The notes beneath the pieces are model-generated. The model had not been told where the DNA came from. It worked only from the letters and a program-made list of their open reading frames with translations, and ran no database searches. A program made the translations under genes and the position numbers. DNA of 64,000 bases from Brachypodium distachyon (taxonomy: Eukaryota > Streptophyta > Magnoliopsida > Poales > Poaceae), in contig NC_016132.3 in assembly GCF_000005505.3 (NCBI RefSeq), positions 18,404,501 to 18,468,500 on the forward strand, written 5' to 3'. This document shows, piece by piece, positions 11,566-24,400 of this stretch. Each line of letters begins with the position of its first letter. The stretch's first letter is position 1.

Positions 11566-13112
11566 CTACGCATGGTAACAGTATATGTGGCTCCCATTAG
11601 ATGCGGCGGTATTGATCTCCAGGTTGTCCTTAATAGTTTCCCCGCTGTGCGTACGACCTTTCTGATGAGATGTCTTGGTCCCGACTGTGCGTACGAGCTT
11701 TCCGATGAGATATCTTAGCCTGCCGCTCTCCATCCGTCGCCTCAGGAGGATTGACTTCATGCATCTTGAGGATAAGATTGCAAGCAAACTTGTCACTTGG
11801 CAAGGAAAAAATATCACAGCGGCGGGCCGTGCCACTTTGGTCAAGTCGGTCATCACCTCTCAAGCAATTTATCATCTCACCCCGCTGATTCTTCTCCAAG
11901 GTGTCAACACAAGCATAGACAAAATTAGAAGAGCTTTCCTATGGTTAGGGACAGATAGTGTCTGGAAGCAAATGTAAAGTAAATTGGAAGATGGTGTGCA
12001 GGCCAAAGTTTTTTGGGGGCCTTGTGATCCTTGACCTGGAAAAATCCTCAAGGGCCTTACGCCTTCGTTGGCCTTGGCTTAAATGGAAAGATTCAGATCG
12101 GGTTTGGGTTGGAACGGGAAACCCGTGCGATGTTGCGGACATGGACCTGTTCTATGCCGCGACAAAAATAACTATCGATGATGGTCGCACGGCAAAATTT
12201 TGGCATGCTCCTTGGTTGGATGGACAGAAGCCTAAAGATATCGCTCCTTTAATTTTTGGGATCTCCAAGAAGAGGGGCGTGACCATTAGCAATGTTCTTC
12301 ATGACCAGAACTGGATCTCACAGATTGACATTTTCCCAAGGTCTCACTGTGCAACATATTCATGAATTTCTCTCCCTTGGAACTACACTCGCCTAGATTC
12401 AACTTACCGAGGGATCCCCGGATGGCATCGCTTGGAAATTCTCAAATTCTGGCGCCTACACTGCGGCATCGGCTTACCGGATCCAGTTCGAGGGTCTCAC
12501 GCGGAGTCAAATGAAGCCGGTGGTTTGGAATAATTGGGCGCCTCCGAAGTGCAAATTTTTCGCGTGGCTCATTATCAACAATAGGGTGTGGACAGCGGAT
12601 CGCCTTGAAAAAAGAGGTTGGCCCAACTGTGGGCTATGCTCGTTGTGCAAAAGAGAGCCTGAGTCCGCCGCTCACATGCTATTTCGTTGTAAATTCTCGA
12701 CCCGTATTTGGAACATGATCAAAGATTGGATGAGGTCAACGGAGATCGAGCCAGCGACCTGGGTGCATATGCGGTCGGTTGAGCAGTGGTGGACAAGCAT
12801 CATCCTTGCCCATGGCCATCGGAAGAAGGCCATCGCATCGATGGCCATGCTCGTCGCTGGGAGCTTTGGAAAGAAAGAAACGCGAGAGTTTTCCGAAATG
12901 TGGCAACCATGCTAACGATTATCATGGACAAAATCAAAATTGAGACAACAAATTGGACGAGTGCGGGCGCTCATCATTTGGGTAGCATAATGTCCGGAGA
13001 TTAGACTCTTCTGATAGTGTTGCCGCTTTGCGGCTTTGTAAATACAAATTTCTGTAAAGCTTTCCCTTAATTAATAAGATGAGGCAAAGCTTTTGTCCCG
13101 TTTTTAAAAAAA
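11566..13112 (+). mobile_element. 5'-truncated LINE (non-LTR retrotransposon)
   Basis: The target duplication ATGTTGGCTTT occurs at 11555-11565 and again at 13113-13123, directly after a poly(A) run, which fixes both ends. Translation shows the C-terminal part of a plant LINE ORF2: VAPIRCGGIDLQ, then KLVTWQGKNITAAGRATL and FFGGLVILDLEKSSRALRLR in the part after the polymerase, and a zinc-binding zf-RVT segment (WNNWAPPKCKFFAWL, GLCSLCKREPESAAHMLFRC at about 12640-12690). The frame is broken several times. There is an imperfect ~48-bp tandem duplication at about 11638-11718. The first ~22 bp are not LINE but a copy of DNA from about 77 bp upstream. Confidence 0.9.
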
Positions 13113-13123
13113 ATGTTGGCTTT

Positions 13124-15001
13124 ATCCACGTCAAGAGGCAGCCAATTTAAAATTACACTCCTCTCTGAGTGTCATGCACTTGATTTGGTAGAACTATACA
13201 TATATCGCTGTGCGGCCAAAGAAATAAAATTCCAAGGTTGACACTTGACAAGACACGGCATGGCATCAATATATCCCACGGCACGATAAGGAAAAGTTTT
13301 ATCGATGTGACACGGAAACGCGTGTGCCCTTGCTCTTACGTTTCATAAAACAAGATTATGTATTGCCGGCAGCCTGAAAAGAGCTTTCGATCCTCGTACT
13401 ACTAAGCTCGCAAGATGTGAACGCCTCCCGATCTTGCATCAACGATCATTCGGTCCGACGTGGTTTAGCAGAAGTACACCGACAGTTTTCGTCCTTTGCC
13501 AGAAAAATTCAAACACGCACTGATACCCCTCACGGAACCCAGCACAGGGCCGATGCTTCCACCGTGCCAGTGTTTGTACCCCGAGCACTAGTTTTCCGGA
13601 TCGGGAGCCACAAAGACAACCGGCCAGACTGCATCTTTCTCAAGCGAGAGCGCGGAGTCTCGTGGTTTAGGCGCCTGGGCACCCGACAACGTTTACTGCC
13701 CGTCCTGAGACCCACCTGGAATTGCGTCCTTCCGTTCCGTACCGCATACGCACCTACGTACGGGCGGCGGTGGTAGAGTACGCGGCGTATACGGGGTACT
13801 AGTAGTACGTGGTACGTGCACCGCCCGCCCATCGCCCGTGGTCCTTGGCGGAGGAAAAGGAAAGGCTGGCAACGCCGCAAGCGTGCGGTGTGGGGCGGCG
13901 TCCGGTCCAGGCGCTCGTCACGCACGCACGCAGCCCAGCTCGTATGTTAGCGAAACCGACGCGTGCCGGTCAATCCGCGCGGGGCGCGCTAGGAGGGGCC
14001 CGGGAGAGAGCTGTCGGTCGGTCCACGCCGCGCCTCCCACCGCTTTCAACGCGTGGGGAGCGGGGAAAACGGTTGGTGGCTGCTGCCGCGCCCTCACGCC
14101 GCTCGCCATCTTGTGATCCAGGCAGCAGCAGCGGCAGGAGACCGCGGGCGACGCGCTCTCTCTCTCTCTCGCACTCGCACGCAGGTGGGAGCCGGCCGAT
14201 GCCGACACTTGGCGCGCGCCTCGCTTCGAAACGACCCGATCCGGCTACCGCCTAACGTGCTGCCGTCACCTGTCCCTCTCGCCGTTTTGTTTACTTTACT
14301 TTACTTTTACGTGGTGGCTACGGGCGGGCGGCGGCTTGGCGGATCGCGATCCCGTGCCCGCGCGTGCGACGTCACGCATCCATGCCATGCGCGCCGACGA
14401 TGCGGTTGGAGAGCGGCAGGGAGGAGGACCTGATAAAAGTAATCTTTAATCTGACGACGTGAGGCGCGGGGCAGCGGACGGACGCAGCGAGGCGTGGGAT
14501 CAGGAGAAGCAGCCGCGTGTGTGTGCACGCACAGGGTGTGATGGCCGGCAACTCGCAGCAGCGGAGCCAGCCACGTGCATGTACGCCCCCACGCGGGCGG
14601 CGAGTTTCGGTGTACGCCGACCGACCCGGGCCGCGGCTCGGGATGCACGGATCGTGATTCCGCCGCGCGCCTCCTGTCGTCCTTGACGTGGGGCCGCCCC
14701 ACCCCACCAGGGAAGAGGGCCCGTGACGTGCTGCCACAACGTGCCGCCCGACGCACCGCTGGGAGGGACCCACATGCGGCGGCTTTGATGCCTTTTGTTT
14801 ATGCGACGGACTCGGCTCGTGTTTTTGCACTCTGGTGCCCCGTAACATGGTCTTGTTTTGTTTTGGTCCAAAACGCTAGGCGTCTCGTTGGGGGCTAAGA
14901 AAAGCAAAGACTTGTGTTGCGTGGGAAAAGGGAACTTGTAAAAGAACATCATGTTTTTAAGAAAAATTATACTCACTCCATCCAACAAAACAACTCATAT
15001 A
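13124..15001. other. Intergenic DNA with a GC-rich island
   Basis: No gene recognised. About 13400-14800 is strongly GC/CpG-rich with long open frames on both strands. The encoded peptides are Arg/Ala/Pro-rich with no known motif, so they are treated as non-coding. Confidence 0.5.
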
Positions 15002-15152
15002 CTCCTTCCGTCTCATATTAAGTGATTCAAATTAAGTGATGCAAAAACACTCCATCTCATTTTTAACAAAATTTGCCCAAATATGAGTGTATCTATGTCT
15101 AAAAAACATCTATATACATGTATAGAAAGTCACTTAATATGGGCGGAGGGAG
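15002..15152. mobile_element. Stowaway-type MITE
   Basis: 151-bp element, termini CTCCTTCCGTCTCATATTAA and complement of GGGCGGAGGGAG, TA flanks, core TGTATCTATG/TATACATG. A second CTCACTCCATCC-like half-end lies just upstream at about 14972. Confidence 0.85.
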
Positions 15153-17145
15153 TATTTTTCTTTTCATTTGTTCTACAATATACCTCATTTTTCTCTCAGT
15201 TCCTGCACCCTGATAATACTTACTCACATCTGATCCATCTACTCTTAATCCAATAATAGTAGCCACCCGCTAGAAAGAGAGCTTTCTTGATACAAATGCA
15301 CAAATCTATATTAATTGTTTTGTGGAAGGGATGAGTGCTTAAGTGGTAATGTCAAAATCAGGCATGCTTAGGGAGCACTTTAGCTCGTGCAAAAATGTAA
15401 CAGCTTTCCAGGTTATATTACGTACAGGCACAAAGGTCTTCTCACATAAAGATATCCGATTTGGCTGGCTCTTGAATCCATAATTTAGGATGTCACCTTA
15501 ATTATGTCATTGAGATTGAAATGCAGTTATAATAAAATAGACGCCGGCATGTGGCATAGCTATTTCTCTTCACTTTTGTAAAACTGTTGCCCTTAAAATT
15601 ATAGTGAAAAAAATCATGCAAAGAGGTATAATTGTACACAAATCTTAACTATGACTGCTAAACAATTAAATGAAAAGGTGTGCACTAAAATCATCCATCT
15701 ATGTTCAACATTCATCTAGAAACTTAGAGCCACGCTCACCTCGACAATCAAAGTTACATATGAGAAAAGGAGAGATCATTGAAATCATTCCATGGTAGTA
15801 ATGCCCGGACCAGTATCCTTTATGCTTAGGGCATCTCCAATCCTTATGCTTCCGAGAGACCATTAGCTGGGCCCAGGCAGAAAAAATTAAGCGTGCAATG
15901 CTTTAGGCATGTTTAGGAATTCCATCGAACTCGCTTCTAGATATGGCGATCTTCTTGTGCTTTTAGAGAGGCAATATCTTCACCATCTTGGTGGTCGTCC
16001 TCACTGAGAACCAGCAGGCGTCTTCGTCAACACAGTTTTCGCCCCTCACAATATTACACATGCGACGACGAAGACACGAGGTGATGTGCACCCCATGTGA
16101 AATGTCATGGTTGTGGACTTGTGGCGCAATGGAGACACGGCTTGAAGTCGTATCTGGCGAGATATCGTGGTTACGACGCTAACCTCGAGGACTTTGGGGA
16201 GGAGCGAGAGGAGAGAATTGAGTTTTTTTTGTTTCTTTATTTCCTGTGAACGAGACATAAGCCAACGGGTGGCCCAAAGACAGAGGTTGACCTAAAGTGT
16301 CCAACTTGTTTTCACAAGACCTTTAGAGTTTTGTGGCCGGCCTTGTTTCTACATTGGAGCTGTTCTTAGTAAATGCTCGAGAAAAAACGACATGACACTA
16401 ATTGCAACAAAGTGAAAAAAAACTATTGTTGAACTATAACGTCATCCATTTAGGTTTATCGTTGCTCTAGATTTGGATCTATCGTCGCCTCATGTGCTTT
16501 CCAAATACAGTCGAAGATGCATTCGACAAAAAAAAAGTAGAATTGCGAATATTTATACCGAACAAGAAATTTTATTTTATGTTGGGCATTCTTGTAAATT
16601 TAGAGCTATCGTCGGCTGACGTACTGGCCAGCACAATTGAAGATGCATAAGACAAAAGAATAGACTATGTTTGCAATTCTCAGAAGTTAATCCTTTGCCC
16701 TAAAAAAATGCCCTAGAAGAAAACACCAAATTTACGGAAAAAAGGCAACCGGGAAGAAAGAAAAAAAATGAAAAATACAGTCGAACCCCACTTTTAACTA
16801 ACATTTCGTGCATGTACACTGATCAGTTGCTTAATTTGCCAGAATTTACACTGAACAGAAAGAAAATTTCCTTTTCCATCGCCTACACCTGAGACGCCGC
16901 CCGAGCAACGCGTGGCCAAGGACAAATCCCACTGGCGACGGTAACCGTCCGGCAGGCTGCGGAATTTGTGCTCATCCTGAGGGCTCCGACGAAAAAGCGG
17001 CAACTAAATTATGCCGCCACGCTAAAGACGAGGGGCGGCGGCGCGGACAGTCAAACCGCTCCCTGACTGCGCCGAGTTTTATTCCTTCTTGCCGCTCCAC
17101 CACTCGCTCCCCCATTTCCACCCTTTTTAACCAGCCGCTCCCCCC
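15153..17145. other. AT-rich intergenic DNA upstream of ERF gene 1
   Basis: No gene seen. A possible TIR element spans about 15827-16371, since GGGCATCTCCAATCC at the left resembles the complement of CATTGGAGCTGTTCTTA at the right; no target duplication was found. The last ~250 bp turns GC-rich and is the proximal promoter of the ERF gene. Confidence 0.45.
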
Positions 17146-17153
17146 TATAATAA
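17146..17153 (+). promoter_or_regulatory. Probable TATA box of ERF gene 1
   Basis: TATAATAA in a C-rich context 129 bp upstream of the ATG, a normal spacing for a plant promoter with a ~100-nt leader. Confidence 0.6.
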
Positions 17154-17274
17154 GCCCCCCCCTTCCTCCTCCCTCTTCCTCCCTCCCTCCCCCGGATCCT
17201 GCACCCCCATCCATACACACACATTGATCCATACTCCATCCACAACACCACCACAAAGAAAAGAAAAGGAAGCC

Positions 17275-17985
17275 ATGGCGCCGAGAACATCGGACAAGAC
17301 GGCGACGCCTGCTGCTGCGGCGGCGGGGACCGGACTGGCGCTCGGCGTCGGCGGCGGCGGCGCTGCCGTCGGGCCACACTACAGAGGCGTGCGGAAGCGT
17401 CCGTGGGGCCGGTACGCGGCGGAGATCCGCGACCCGGCCAAGAAGAGCCGCGTGTGGCTCGGCACCTACGACACGGCCGAGGAGGCCGCCCGCGCCTACG
17501 ACGCCGCGGCGCGGGAGTACCGCGGCAACAAGGCCAAGACCAACTTCCCCTTCCCCTCCGCCGCCGTCACCGGAGGCGGCGGCAGCAGCAACAGCAGCAC
17601 CGTCGAGTCCTTGGGCGGAGACGTTCAGGATCAGGCGCCCATGCAGGCCATCCCGCTTCCGCCGCCTTCCCTCGAGCTCGACCTCTTCCACCGCGCCGCC
17701 GCCGCCGCCGCCGGCCCCGGTGGCATGCGCGGCTTCCCTTTCACCAGCTACCCTCTGTCGCATCCCTACTACTTCTTCGGGCAGGCGGCCGCGGCCGCCG
17801 CCGCCGCGGGCTGCCACGCGCTCAAGCTGTCGCCGCCGGTGACCGTGGTGGCCACCGTGTCCCCGAGCGACTCCGGCTCCTCGTCGGTCGTGGATCTGGC
17901 GCCGTCGCCGCCCGCCGTGTCGGCAAAGAAGGCCGTCGTCGTTTTTGATCTCGATCTGAACTGCCCGCCGCCGGCCGAGTCCTGA
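17275..17985 (+). CDS. AP2/ERF transcription factor with C-terminal EAR motif (ERF group VIII type)
   Basis: Intronless gene for a 236-aa nuclear DNA-binding protein. The ATG at 17275 is in a good context (AAGCCATGGC) and is the first in frame after the TATA box. A single AP2/ERF domain covers residues 36-93 ([20 protein letters not shown] ... [16 protein letters not shown]), with the WLG and RAYD elements of the family; this domain binds GCC-box DNA. The C-terminus ends in [13 protein letters not shown], an EAR motif (DLNxxP, residues 227-232) that recruits TOPLESS-type co-repressors, so it probably represses transcription in ethylene, jasmonate or stress responses. Ala, Gly and Ser runs lie between these parts. 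GC is very high, as usual for grass intronless genes. A second ERF of the same group lies 9.6 kb downstream on the same strand. Confidence 0.95.
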   Translation: MAPRTSDKTATPAAAAAGTGLALGVGGGGAAVGPHYRGVRKRPWGRYAAEIRDPAKKSRVWLGTYDTAEEAARAYDAAAREYRGNKAKTNFPFPSAAVTGGGGSSNSSTVESLGGDVQDQAPMQAIPLPPPSLELDLFHRAAAAAAGPGGMRGFPFTSYPLSHPYYFFGQAAAAAAAAGCHALKLSPPVTVVATVSPSDSGSSSVVDLAPSPPAVSAKKAVVVFDLDLNCPPPAES

Positions 17986-20025
17986 TCGATCCCCGGAGTT
18001 TAATTAGCTGATTATAACCGCTAGTCGTTCCTTCCTTCGCCTTTTTTCCCTTAGAAGAAGAAATTCCATGTACCTTCATGCCTAGCCTAGGCCGCCCCTC
18101 TTGCGTAACGGAGGCAAGGGCAATTCTGTAAATACGATTTTTTTTTCGCCAGAGACTTTTGTGGCTTGAGAGGAAGACCAAAGATGTATTGTCACCCAAG
18201 AGGCCAAGACAGGTCCTGCCGGCGTTGTTACGGACCGAATTATATCGAGTTATTACTACTTTAACAGCCTCGAGAAACTACTTGCAATTCAATAATTGAA
18301 CAGTTTATTATATTTTTGGATCTCTGCTCCGCTCCAATTACTACCAGTTCTTCGTTGAAACGGAAGTGAGATGAATGAATAGGGAGAAGCGTATGAGTTG
18401 TGCTACTACTCCAGGCGCGTTTGCACCCGTCTCATCCGGCGTCTTGCTTCCGACCCATGCAACATCGTCATTATTGGTCGGTTTGAAGAAAGTTGAGTCA
18501 TCTCCTCATCCTGCACGGATCAGGACTAGGCGTTCTACGTGTCGAATTTACTGCTACTTACTTCCATGTCGCGTTCACGATCACCCTAAAAAAACGGTGT
18601 TACTAGTAGGAAGAAAAAAAGTAATTTTCCTCTTCCGAATATTTTAACCTGGGCAGCACAAGTGGGCGCATTGTTCCCAGATCTACGCGTGTAAACAAGA
18701 TAAAAATCCTCCCTCCCAGGCGCAGCCGCCGTGCCGACGGAGAAAATTGTATTCTACTCCTGCTTTGCCCTGGCGCAGCACTATATCGAACTGTCCGGTG
18801 TCAGAGAGCAAGAGAAAATCAATCAATTAATTAAATTAACAACGGTCCGACGTGTTGGCCATTCCAGGCTGTACGTACTAGCAGAGACGACGTAGGCGAG
18901 GCATGTGGATAACGAACGAGGTAGCAGCAGGAGCGTAAGCGTCAAATGCAATAAACAATTAATAAAGCGGACGGGGGGCGCGGCGGCCAGCAGTGCGGTG
19001 CGGCGCGGCGCCCACACTGGCTGGCTGTGGGTGGTGGGGCGGATGGATCTTTCGTTTCTCGCAGCCCCGTCGGTGTGGCCCCGTACGGCCCGGATCGCGA
19101 CCGTGCGCGGCGGGCGTGGTGGTTGGTTGTCTTTGGCTCCTTTCTTCCTTTCTTTTCCTCCGCTCGTGACCTTGGGAGTAACGTGAGCGTGTGGGCGACG
19201 GTCGCCCACACACGGGCCACGTGTGCCGCCGCTGCCGGCCACTCCCTGCCGGCCGGACCCCGGATCCCCGCTGCGGCTCTCCACTCTGTCACACCATCTG
19301 TGGCCATGCTGGTGCGCTCGCTGAGTGGCGGATTTTGGTGGTGCGTGTACGCGGGCGGAGCAGCGGGCTTTCGCGAGGAGACCTGGCGTGGTCGCGGGGG
19401 CAGGCAGGCAGGCAGACAAGCAGGGCCCCGACACGCGGGAGCGGCGGGCATCGTCGAGCCAGCTACTACTAGCTGCAGTGATTCGCGCAGCGGCAGTTTC
19501 TTTCGCGATGCCCGGGCCCGCATGGCAGGTGGTGGGGCCCGGCTGCGCGCCGGCCTGTGTGCGCGAGCGGCGCGGCGCCTGATCTGGCCACACGTACACG
19601 CGCAGGCGATGACAGCCGGGGGGAAATGGGATGGCCGCCCGCCGGTTTCGTCGCGGCTCGCTGTTCCTCGGTGGGTATTCTATTGCTTTCCTCGTGCGGC
19701 GGCATTCTTTTCTTTTTTTTCCGTTTTCTCTTTTGTTTCGTTCGTAGCGTACGTGTTGGCGAGCGGCGGGGGAGTCCGGGGAAATTTGGTTGCGCCCACA
19801 ACTGGAAACCGGCGGTATGCTACTCGTGAATTTTCGTCGACAGTTCCGTTCGAAAGCAACGCGCGGGTCGTCTGGCGGCAATTCGTCCCACTGCGCGGGG
19901 TGTTCCGCCTCGTACAGTACCAAAATTTGCTTGCGTGTAAAAGGAAATATCTGAGTTCTCTCTTAAAATTTGATTTGTGGCGTCAATTCGTCCCACTGAA
20001 TACTACGGACCGAATGAGGCTCATA
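17986..20025. other. ERF1 3' region and GC-rich intergenic DNA
   Basis: The ERF 3' UTR probably extends a few hundred bp. About 18880-19860 is GC-rich and open on both strands over long distances (up to 366 codons), but the peptides show no recognisable domain and the frames overlap, so no gene is called. Confidence 0.5.
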
Positions 20026-21123
20026 GGGTGTGTTTGGTTGGGCGGGTTGGGGCCAACCACTTTTTTCTGGTTGGATCCAACCACCTGAGTGTTTGGTTGT
20101 GTGGGTGGAGTGAACCCAAATTCGTGTTTGGTTGTCTTAGTCAGACTGAATGGGTCGGCCCAGTTTGACATTTGGTTGTCTAGTTTTTTTTCGTGTGGCT
20201 CTTCTTCCTCCTCTGTCGTAACTCCATTAGCCCACCTCCACCATCATCGCTTTATCTCCCCTTCGATTCTCAGACTACCGGCGGTCTTTCCTCAAATTGA
20301 AGCCCTGGAATTATGCTCTATCATTCTACGAATCAATTTTGCGTTTTATCTCCTTAATCTTTCTTATTTTCGGATCAAAATTGTTAGGTTAGCAAGTCAA
20401 TAACTTCTGGTCTTTCTTATCCCTGCATACATGTCGAGGGGGAGGGGGCAGAGGGAGAACACGGAGGGAGCAGCGGAAGGGCTCGCGCTGGAGGCGACTA
20501 GAGGAAGGGTCGAAGGCGAGCAAGGGGCCTGCGCGGCTGCGCCGAAGGCGGCCGGAGGAAGGACAAGATACGTCCATGTCAGGATTGAAGAGGAAGGGGG
20601 CAGAGGAAGAAGAGGGAGGGGTAGAGGAAGTCGAGCTCAGCGGCGGGAGCGCGCCGGCGGCGAGCAGCGGGTCTGCCGTCACCACGACCTCCACCAGCCG
20701 CCCCTTCTCAGGCAGCGAGGGGTCAGGAGACGGCGGAGGGGACGGCAGCGGCGGCGTCGGGGCTCGCGACGACGGCAGGCTCCTCGTGGACGGCGGCGGC
20801 GGGGGGGGCTCGCAGGAGACGGCAACGAGGTCGGAGCAGCAACTGCGTGAAGTCGAGACGAGCGAGAGAGAAGAAGACGAGCAAGAGAAAGCGCGTGAGG
20901 AAGAAGACGAACGAGAGAAAGGACACTTCGCGTGGATGAGAAGAGGTCGCCCCACTCGTGAGCCGCGTGAGTCGACCGATTTGGCCGGCTCACACGGACC
21001 AGCATTTTGGGCCTTTTTTCGGTCCAAGCCGACCACGCCCCTAAGCCAAACACGAGAAAAAAATTGTTTTGGGCCAGTTAGCACTGCGCGGGGCGGCCCG
21101 ACCCTGTGAACCAAACACACCCT
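20026..21123. mobile_element. ~1.1-kb TIR DNA transposon with GC-rich interior
   Basis: GGGTGTGTTTGGTT at the left end is matched by the exact complement (AACCAAACACACCC) at the right end. The left subterminal region repeats TTTGGTTG four times (about 20033, 20091, 20127, 20172). This resembles PIF/Harbinger or hAT non-autonomous elements. No clear target duplication was found, so the class is uncertain. The interior (about 20430-20960) is GC-rich with an open frame at 20576-21109 rich in Glu, Gly and Ser. No transposase is seen. Confidence 0.65.
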
Positions 21124-21124
21124 A

Positions 21125-21337
21125 AAGGAGACTGGTGATTATGCATTGCACTAATATGTGACCTATCATTTGATTTGGTTCTTCATGCATATTGTGATTG
21201 TTAGATGGGCATGAAAAAGTGAAAATGGGGGGAGTTCTAACCTTTCGGTCAACATCCATGGCTATCTCATCCATTTATACTTGCACAATCTCAACTTTCA
21301 GTCATGGTGTTTCTTATTGTTGACTTACAAATAGTTA
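21125..21337. other. Short AT-rich spacer
   Basis: Nothing recognised. Confidence 0.4.
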
Positions 21338-21429
21338 TCCCTCCGATCCATAATAAGTTACTTAAACTTAGTATAACTCGGTACTAACTTTGTACCAAAT
21401 TGAAGACACTTATTATGGAGCGTAGGGAG
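21338..21429. mobile_element. Short Stowaway-type MITE
   Basis: 92-bp foldback: TCCCTCCGATCCATAATAAG at the left pairs with CTTATTATGGAGCGTAGGGAG at the right; TA on both sides. Confidence 0.82.
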
Positions 21430-24400
21430 TATTTTTTTAATCGTTGGGAAAATAGGAAGATTGTTTTCCAAATGAGCTCATTCGAAACCACATGGCACCG
21501 ACCGCACACCGAATGTAAGCACGATATGTACATTTTTATCTCGATATTGTTACTCGACAAGTACATGTTGTTCATTACCAATGTTGTCAATCTTTATACT
21601 CATTTGGCAGACGATAATGTTTGAATGTCCAAGCCTGCAAGGTCGATGAAACATATAATTTGGACTTTGTTGTTGACAAAGTTTTATCAAATTTATAGCA
21701 AAAGATGTCAACAACTACAATGCCATATATCAAGACATTAGATCCATCATGAAATATGTTTTTGTTGTATTGATTTGATTTAGTAAAGTTTCATATATCT
21801 TTCGCCATAAGCTTGATGAATCTTTAGAAACTTTGACGGTCAACAATAATATACACATTATATTTTTGGAAAGGAGAAAGTGTATAAGAAGTGGCGCACT
21901 ATAGCTCCATAGTTCGCTAAAGTGTGATCATCAAGTTAATGGGACGTATGGACTCATTCCAAATAGGTTGAGAGCAACATAGCGCCTTCAAAACTTAAAC
22001 CCTATTTGTCCAATAAACCGGTGCAGACCTCACAAAGACCGCCGCCTCCTTTTAAGATACACGTATCTCAGATCTACATCATCGTTATGCTTTGTGCTTC
22101 ATTGTCATCTCAAAGCAAGTAACGGCACATAGGGCTAGACTAAAAGCTCGTGGCTCGCAAGCTTAAGGAGCGCTCGGTAGCTTGACTTGTTTAGCTCGTG
22201 CTCATTAATTCCTTAATACTAGCAAGCATAACATGCTAGCTTAGCCCATCTGGCGATCCCTTTTCCTATTCCAATTCTTGTTCGTCTCATCACTCGTCAC
22301 GAAGTCACGAGGTTCACACGGAGTTAAGAACAAAAGTATGGTTAGAATATTTCATGTTTTGTCTTAACGAGTTCCCGAGGACAGTCACGAACTTAATGGT
22401 TTCTTAAGGAACCGAGCCGATCAAGATTTCCAGCTCGTTATCTTAAAGGGCTTAACGATTACGTGCTAAACGATCACAAGCTTAACGAACGTGAGATTAC
22501 TGAGCCTAGCGACTTGTCAGTCCAGCCCAATCGGCACATCACGATTGACAGACGTTCGACTACCAGTGACACTGACATATGTTTGGTCCAACCATGGTGC
22601 TCCGTGGAACACCAGCCTGAGCAGTACTATTGTTTATTCTTAGAAATGGTTCGTTTGAAAACGGTTTTGTAAGTAAAAGTGGAGCCAGACACTAGTCATA
22701 AAAAATAAAAATAAAAATCATCAAAATAGGCCCCTGGTTATCTTGTCCCATCAGAAGTCCACGGTCCACGGATCATGCGCACCAAGTGGAGTGCATTTCT
22801 TTAGGAAACCGGAGTGAAGTGCAATGCCCGACGTACAGGATACTGCTTTGTTATCACGTAGAGTAGCCACTAGGCCTTTAGCCCATAAACTTTGAGTTGG
22901 GCTGCCGATCACAAGCAGACCATGGAAAAGGGAGGCGCACGGTCCAAAAGTTTCCCGGCTGCTGCATCGCTTTTGCTACTCATCTACCCCAATCGTGCTA
23001 TGGAAAGAAAAGCAAAATCATCTATCGGTGCCCCAACAGGGCGCTGGCTATTATTTTCTGTAGGCAAACAATTTTGATGATGCATTCCTAGTATTGCCTA
23101 CTACTAGCACGGAGTCGTATTCGGTGCGAGGAGAAATGGAGAATGATTCAATAATTGCATAGATATACAAATACTACCAGCAGTATTGAGAAACAGCGAA
23201 AGTACATAGTTTCTCGTGATTAAATTCAAAACAGACTAGCTGTTTGAATTAAAAGTTTTTTTGATAGAGTCCACACGCTCGGGTCCGGTTCCACGTACTA
23301 CGACAAAGCCGCAGCTGCACAAACACCCGCACGAGCGGGCCTCTCACATGGGCAAATCGATGCGCACGCTCGGTTCCTCTGCGGGCCACGCTCTCCCTGC
23401 ACGGCACGCAACGCCTAACCCAGTAGCTAGCTTAGCCGCAGCAGCAGCCTGCAGCTACGCCTCCTCTACCTCCGCCTTTCGTGGTCACCTGTCTACGCGC
23501 TAGGCGTCACGACCCGTGTGAGACCGTGCCCATCTACAATACACCTGCTGTAGCTCCCTTACAGTAGTGCTCTATCCCTGCTAGCCTCCTAATCCCTAGT
23601 TCTACCCTGCTAGCCTGCTGCTGCTCGTACTACACTATTTTCTGCGTTGATTCCTTTGTACGGTCTCACCTTTGGTCTTCGCTTCCGTCACACGATCGTC
23701 TGCGTCTGCATCTGCATGGATCGGTGGATCCGAGCGGTAATAATAAAAAGTTGCAGGGGTTGGCCGCCGCGCGCCGCATGGTCAGATCATGCGGTAGTAG
23801 TACGTCCGGTGTATAGCAGCTGCTGCACGGCAACCGCTGCTGCCTTTTTTCAGGAGACGGGCGTGAAGAACTGACGGGGGTGGGTCGTAAGCTGATGTCA
23901 AGCCATCATCCTGTGAGGTCGTGCCATGCAGTTAATGATCATAGGAGCTTTTTTCCTTCGTTCCTGCTGAGCGGTTCGTACTCGTATCCACTGGCGAATC
24001 TCAGCCTCATCGAAGGCCGGCAGCGCGAGTAGGTATTTGCCTAATCGAAAATACTCCTACTAGAGGAGTTTATCCACTAATTATCGAAGCGCCTTCCCAA
24101 ATCTAAAACGGGGACGTCCACAGGGAAGACCGGATGATCGACCGGGCGTGTACCAGAAAGCAGGGGGCTTCTAGCATGAAATCCGGTTCCGGCTGGGCGG
24201 CTGGCTGCAGTCCACCGGCCAATAGGACTCTGCACCGCGGTCAAAAAGGCCAAAGCCGACGAGACGGTACTAGTAGTCTTTTCCGTGCCAAAAAATTCAC
24301 GATCCAGTGTGCGCCGGGCCGACCTTGCCCCCATCACGGTGACACCACATCTCCCCCTGCCTCTCCCACGTGCGGCTAGCTCCGCCGCATCTCTCTCTCC

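Noticed and set aside
13809..14848. Long GC-rich open frames on both strands
   Set aside because: Arg/Ala/Pro-rich peptides without motifs; overlapping on both strands.
15827..16371. Firm call of a TIR transposon
   Set aside because: The ends match only partly and no target duplication was found; kept as a remark only.
16972..17817. 281-codon frame antisense to ERF gene 1
   Set aside because: Shadow of the ERF coding strand.
18823..19923. 366-codon open frame on the minus strand and a 353-codon one on the plus strand over the same region
   Set aside because: They overlap in a GC-rich island, have no domain and look like composition effects.
20576..21109. Independent gene
   Set aside because: The frame lies wholly inside a TIR transposon, is low-complexity and its last codons are in the terminal repeat.
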